Made by a program: the position numbers and the translations under genes. This document shows positions 59,022 through 64,000 of a DNA stretch of 64,000 bases, piece after piece (positions within the stretch are counted from its first letter, which is position 1; every line of letters starts with the position of its first letter). This stretch comes from Tamarix chinensis (Eukaryota > Streptophyta > Magnoliopsida > Caryophyllales > Tamaricaceae): NCBI GenBank assembly GCA_030549775.1, contig CM060174.1, positions 70,435,466 to 70,499,465 of the forward strand, given 5' to 3'. Under the pieces are notes generated by a model that was given only the letters and a program-made list of their open reading frames with translations, was not told the origin of the DNA and made no database searches.

Positions 59022-60350
59022 GCTTCTTGTAGTTACCTTAATTAAAATACTACTACTTAAAGTGAAAGACCTCAAGATTGGGAATGGTGTCTCTTTAGGG
59101 GTCGCTATCCTAAAGACCTATTTTAGCCCACAATTATTCTAGATTTTGATGGTGTGCCATAGTGCCCTAGCCAGGCCCTACATCTTATTCTATTTAGCTC
59201 TACGGACCTAAATAGAGGGTATACATACTTATGGATTAGGTTTCCTTGTCGATAGGATATTATATGCCTTTGTGTGCCAGTGTAACCCAGGTATCTTTGC
59301 ATCCTTGGGTTGATAGTTGGTATGATACTATGTTGTTGTTATGCACCAATATAATGGGTGTACCTTAGTGTCTTCGGGATCGTGATCTCCCCCTCGAGTA
59401 AATAAAATGAAATTGTATGATAATGAAATGGAAATGATTATTGGTGTATATCGGTAGCAACCTTTGAGTCTACCTAGGTATCGGTAGTAGTGTTTGAGCC
59501 TACCTAAGTTTCGATAACAATATTTGAGCCTATCTATGTATTGGTAGTATTCTTTGAGCCTACCTAAGTATTGGTAGCATACTTTGAGCCTACCTAAGTT
59601 TTAGTAGCAGCCTTTGAGCCTACCTATGTATCAGTAGCATCCTTTGAGTCTATCTTTATATTGGTAGCAGTCTTTGAGTCTACCTGAGTTTTAGTAGTAG
59701 CCTTTGAGCCTACCTATGATTTGGTAGCAGCTTTTGTGTCTACTATGATGGATGGTGTATGGCATTGTATTGATGGGCCTATGGCCTACCTATGAGTTAA
59801 ATGGATGGCATATGATCTTGATGTATATGGCTATCTAAATGATTATTGCATTTCAGTTAATACATGTATTATTCCATGTTCATATGTTTGATGTGTTGCA
59901 TGCGGGCCATACATATTAGTCTCATATAATGGGTTACTCGGTACCATAGTACTAAAGGGTTCATTTTTTAGGCCCTTACTTATTCAATAGGTAGTGGCAT
60001 TTGTAGGTTAGATCACAAGCGATATTCAAGAATATTTATAGGGCTAAGAGCATAAGACTATCCGAAAAAAGTTTATGTATTTTCCTTATAATCTCTTGTA
60101 TTCTCTTTTCACTGACTTTATTCTATAACCACAATTAGTGGTTTGTATTTCCAGTATTCTAACTATTGTGCTACTCTATTTTGGAACTGTATTTTGAATT
60201 TAAGTAGTGTAAGTTTTTAGCATAATGGTGTAGGAAAACCGGTCTAGTACTAAATATAGCGGTAACACCTCAAAATTTACGATATTTGCTTATGCATATA
60301 ACTTTTAAAAATAATTTTTTTTTTTAGTAGTAAATTTTAGGAGTGTTACA
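59022..60350 (+). mobile_element. E-family 3' fragment E5b
   Basis: From CTTGTAGTTACC it aligns with the inverted body of E2 (ACTTAAAGTGGAAGACCTC, then GGGAATGG), and it ends TTTTAGGAGTGTTACA at 60350. Its 5' part is not found upstream of E5a in the same orientation, so E5b is a truncated copy against which E5a lies. CAAGG follows it. Confidence 0.65.
59450..59749 (+). repeat. 30-bp minisatellite, ten units
   Basis: Ten consecutive 30-bp units follow the consensus ATTGGTAGCAGCCTTTGAGC plus CTACCTAAGT. Phase is kept throughout although units differ at several positions. It is the same minisatellite as in E4 (37520-37672). Confidence 0.9.
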
Positions 60351-61489
60351 CAAGGAGCATTAGACACTTACCTTACTTCATAGCTAGCTAGATTAAAAGA
60401 AAAAAGAAAAAAATCTAGCTTTAGGGCTGAAAAAAAAATACTTTCCTAGATTATGTTCAAAAATCAAAAGACTAATTTTATCAAGCTATCTTAACTATCC
60501 TAAATTCACATAATGTTAATCAATTAATAATGAGAAGCACGAAATGATTTTCTAGAAAACAAATCCATAATTCAAGGCTTCAGGATGCACCTATTGGATT
60601 TTGAGGAAATTGGTCCTCAACCAACTTAATTTTACTAATAATTCTTTCAAAACATTATAAATAAATTTAAGACTAATAGAAGACAATATTTATATAAAGT
60701 AGATCAATTCCATAAAAATGACCTTAAATAGTTAGGTTTAACAACTAAATCATAAACCAACCAATTTTGGGGAATTAACTTAATTTGAAAAGATATAACT
60801 TCAACTTAACATATATGAAAGCATTCCAATCAATAAATTTAAGAAAATTCTATCAAAGACTTAATCAATTTTATCAAATAAAATTCCAAAATTAGGATTT
60901 CTTAGCTTAAAATATAAATCTGGTCAAATCTTGCTAAATTATTCAAATTGACAAAATATAAATATAATTAATCATATTATAAAGTATTTTGTAAAGCTAA
61001 TTGATAAAAATATTTCAAAGATTTTAAACCTAAAAAATTGATAAAAACATATAAGGGTCAGGGATCATTTGTCGGAGGTTGGAGATTGAGGTTGTGTATA
61101 CACGGCTTAGGTCATGTGGCTTATTTTACATGATGTCAAAAATATAATGGATGATTTCTTGTTATCCCTTGTGGTTATTGTTTTAGATTATGGGATTACA
61201 TTCCACTCAAGATTTGAAATCACTTGAACCAAATTAGATTAGAAAGCCACCATGGCACCTTTTGAATAATTAGAATAGGGTTGGTAAGAATTTAATTGCT
61301 TGGTGTTATCAATAAAGACTATGTTAACCTAATTGTTTTAAACAATAAACACCCATTTGAATAGTAGAAGTTTCACGGTTGAAGAGTTATTACTTTATGG
61401 TTGAATTTTATCATATTATGAGTGAGTATTTTTAAGATTAATGAATGGACACATAAAACAACCTGAAAACTTTTGAACGTGCCCTTTTT
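60351..61489. other. AT-rich non-coding sequence
   Basis: I see no gene, element terminus or tandem array here. Homopolymer A runs are frequent near 60395-60440. Confidence 0.5.
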
Positions 61490-62020
61490 CAACTCATAAA
61501 CATGTCACAAAACTTTCTAGGAGATCACCTATCCTTGAACTACCCTAAGCCAATAATGCTTAATGTTGAAGTACTCCAATGATAGACTTCCTAAAAAAAA
61601 GATACACCTTATTGATATAGGTAGTCATATCAATCATTTTAAGTCTTCACCATATACAACATAACTTGGGGGTATTCATACATCCCCACTCAAAGAACCT
61701 AATTTCTTCTTGTGCCTTGACGATTGGTGGCCTCACTATAGTTCATCCCTAGAATTCTTTCTGCTAAATAGATGACTAGTTCATCCAAGTTTCACTAGTA
61801 ATCATGTTTTTACTTTGATATTATTTATAATACTCCAACCTTACATTGCTCATAGGTACTTACTTAGAGTGCTTTAGAATTAATAACTGACCAACCAAAT
61901 CAGCAAACGTCCTTTTAAGAAATTTTTGTTATCAACTGACACACATCATGTTAAACTTCCTTAGCATAGATGGTTTATACTATAGAATGTCTTAGCTACC
62001 AGACACATATGTACGTTGCT
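61490..62020 (-). mobile_element. Degraded Cassandra-like element (Cassandra-3)
   Basis: A 5S-like block on the minus strand lies at about 61511-61578 (ACTTTCTAGGAGATCACCTATCC, then AATGCTTAATGTTGAAGTACTCC on the plus strand). It is followed by an LTR end, GGGGGTATTCATA, and the purine-rich CATCCCCACTCAAAGAA. A 160-bp stretch then matches the internal region of Cassandra-2 up to a decayed primer-binding site TTTGATATTATTT near 61817, and a second LTR start lies near 61829. Outer limits are uncertain. Confidence 0.6.
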
Positions 62021-64000
62021 TAGCTAATTCTTATACTTATTGGTGGAAAACTTATCTACTTGAAAGAAAAAGTCATTATATTTTAACAAAGATATCATCA
62101 AATATGAATTCAACAATATAATTAAAGGTGAACCCATTTGAACCATAAGATTATCATAGATTCCACTAACTTCTGCACATATTTTTGATAGTTACTCTAC
62201 TGTCTGACCGGTTGCACAGTACTTGGTGTGTTAGACAATTCATCTAGTTCCCTATTTTTTTACATCTATTTTCACACCTTCTTCCTCACTCATGTGCCAC
62301 TTTCATCATCATTGAGTTCATTAATATCATTGCTCTACCTAGATCTTGTCGTTATGACACTTCATTTTCATCAAGAATGATTGAAAAATGATGCTTCTTG
62401 GTCAATTTGGGAAATGACTTTTTTTCCCACTTGATTCATATCTAAAATCATTTTTAATTAATTATTCATCTTCTTCCTGATTTCAAAGATATAATCAATT
62501 TCAAACTAGATAAATTTCAATTATGGGATCAATTTCAAATATGGAATAAATTTTAACTTAAACCCATATAGAGAAGAAATAAAAAAAATGAATGAAGATC
62601 AATAATATATTTCATTTAACTTTTCATTAGTATCTTACTTGCTTTCACTTCCATAAACTTATAATTCACCATTATTGTTCTCAATTTCATTATTGTGATT
62701 TAATGATGTCTAATTGCTTTTACATTGATCTTTCATTATACTTAAAGTGATATTTCACCAATATTAAGCTAATATTTCATCATAAATATGAGTATATTTC
62801 ACTACTCCACATATCTTTCATCTTATTCAACCATATTTTTAAAAAATTATTTCATATATATTTCTCCATTATATATACTTTAAATATAACCATTCCTTTG
62901 TAGAATCCAATATTTCACCATAGCTCTTCATATCTTTTACCATTGTATACCTAAAATTACACTAAACTTTAACACCTTTCAACATTAACTCCCTAGAATT
63001 TTTCAACATTGATCTAATTAAATTTTAACATCTCTTTACATATTTTTCATTACATTCATGCATATATTTTGCCAAAGTTTAACTCATATTTGACCAATAT
63101 TTCCTTATAATTTGCTAACATTTCTCTATTTAATATTTGCTAATTTTCTTTATATTTTTCATCACAAATAGATGTATATTTTACTAAATTTTAACACGCC
63201 TTTCTCCATTATTTCCCAATAATTTTTCCACATTGATCTAATTTAATTTCACAAATATAGTTCATATATTTTACCATATACAAATATATATTTCATCAAA
63301 GTTCACATATTCTTTTACATACTTCACCATTTTTTAGTGTAATTTAAAGACAGAGAGATCAAAAACATAAAATAAAATAAAAACTAAGTAAACAAACTAT
63401 GTCATCGCATCATCATAGAATCAACAAAGTTGAACAAAAAATTTGATGGAGGATGAAATTTTAGCAGAGTTAAATAAAAGAAAAAAGGAAATTCATTGAA
63501 AGAGTATTAAAGAGGATGAAATTTTAGCATAATCAAACAATAGAGATCAAAATTCATTGAGAAGGAATGAAGAAAAAAATACTAGAAAAATAAGTGAGGA
63601 GGTGGGAAATCAAGAGTTACAAGGTAAAGGAGAGAAAAAAATGTGCAAGGAAAATAAATATGTTCTTCTCCTCATGTTTGGTAAGTTTTATTTTGATTTT
63701 TGTTGTACTAATGTGCCACCTATTGCATAGTATAATTTATGTATTTTTTAGATGCAAGTAATATTCCAAATTCCCAATTGCTTAATTCCTAAACCCCATT
63801 CATCATTAAGGAAAAAAAATCCTCATAGGCATGTGATTTCCTACTAGTTGCTCGAGTAATAGAAGAACAACAATGGTGTTGCTGAAGCTCTCATTATCTT
63901 TCTTACATCCCATGTTTGTGGGTTACCATTTTTATTAGTTTTGATACCCCGAAGTGCAACATTACTTGAATTAAAATCTTGACTTGTTTGGAAGACAATG
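62021..64000. other. AT-rich sequence with repeated TATTTCAC/TTTCATCA words
   Basis: No gene is visible. From about 62590 to 63340 short words such as TATTTCACC, ATATTTCATC and TTTAACA recur without a strict period, which suggests a decayed tandem repeat or simple drift. 63460-63660 is purine-rich on the plus strand. Confidence 0.45.

Noticed and set aside
59450..59749. Regular 30-bp repeats that could suggest a CRISPR array
   Set aside because: The units abut without spacers and the region is a plant transposon; it is a minisatellite.

Overview
The window looks like nuclear DNA from a flowering plant, probably a eudicot. It is AT-rich and contains an intron-bearing TPS-a terpene synthase, plant-type Ty1-copia and Ty3-gypsy retrotransposons, 5S-carrying Cassandra-like TRIM elements, a RICESLEEPER-type hAT transposase, and Arabidopsis-type (CCCTAAA) telomere-like repeats. 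I could not identify the species. Only two protein-coding units look intact: the terpene synthase (15529-22299, +, seven exons, 554 aa) and the hAT transposase (52756-54842, -, two exons, 637 aa). Almost everything else is transposon sequence, much of it nested.

Layout. 1-1952: AT-rich sequence with no gene, ending in degenerate telomere-like repeats. 1953-6851: long LTR-like element E1, inserted into those repeats. About 7.0-8.0 kb: faint plant-mobile-domain-like relic. About 9.5-14.1 kb: Ty1-copia relic on the minus strand (copia B), split in its reverse transcriptase by E2 (9873-12912). 15.4-22.3 kb: terpene synthase, with a decayed LINE in intron 3. 22.7-32.2 kb: old Ty1-copia element (copia A, +) holding E3 (25279-28869, itself carrying a Cassandra-like element at 27103-27872) and a complete Cassandra-like TRIM (30601-31288, -). 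32.2-35.6 kb: copia C (-) split by E7 (32324-35204). 36.7-42.9 kb: composite long LTR E4 (-). 43.75-51.48 kb: copia D (-), split by a structurally complete, recent Ty3-gypsy element (44443-51370). 51.48-54.9 kb: hAT transposon with a CCCGA-rich end and an intact transposase. 55.2-60.35 kb: three further pieces of the E family (E6, E5a, E5b). About 61.5-62.0 kb: degraded third Cassandra-like element. The remainder to 64 kb is AT-rich with no gene seen.

The dominant family, called E here, consists of 2.9-6.2 kb units that begin TGTAAYACC and end GGTGTTACA, or the reverse complement. They contain a pyrimidine-rich tract and short tandem repeats but no gag or pol. Three have perfect 5-bp target duplications and two have duplications with one mismatch. 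They read as solo LTRs of a long-LTR gypsy lineage; Tekay/Del-like is my inference. At least eight copies or pieces make up roughly 40% of the window.

The terpene synthase is the only likely metabolic gene. It has no plastid targeting sequence, which suggests a cytosolic sesquiterpene cyclase acting on farnesyl diphosphate. It sits between repeat blocks, with a copia LTR starting about 400 bp after its stop. Nothing else in the window looks like a pathway partner, so I see no terpene gene cluster here. I did not find a clearly new biological system. The most unusual items are the precisely reconstructable nest of insertions, the Cassandra-like element with tandem LTRs and no internal region, the palindromic 3+3 subrepeats shared between E copies, and the intact hAT transposase.
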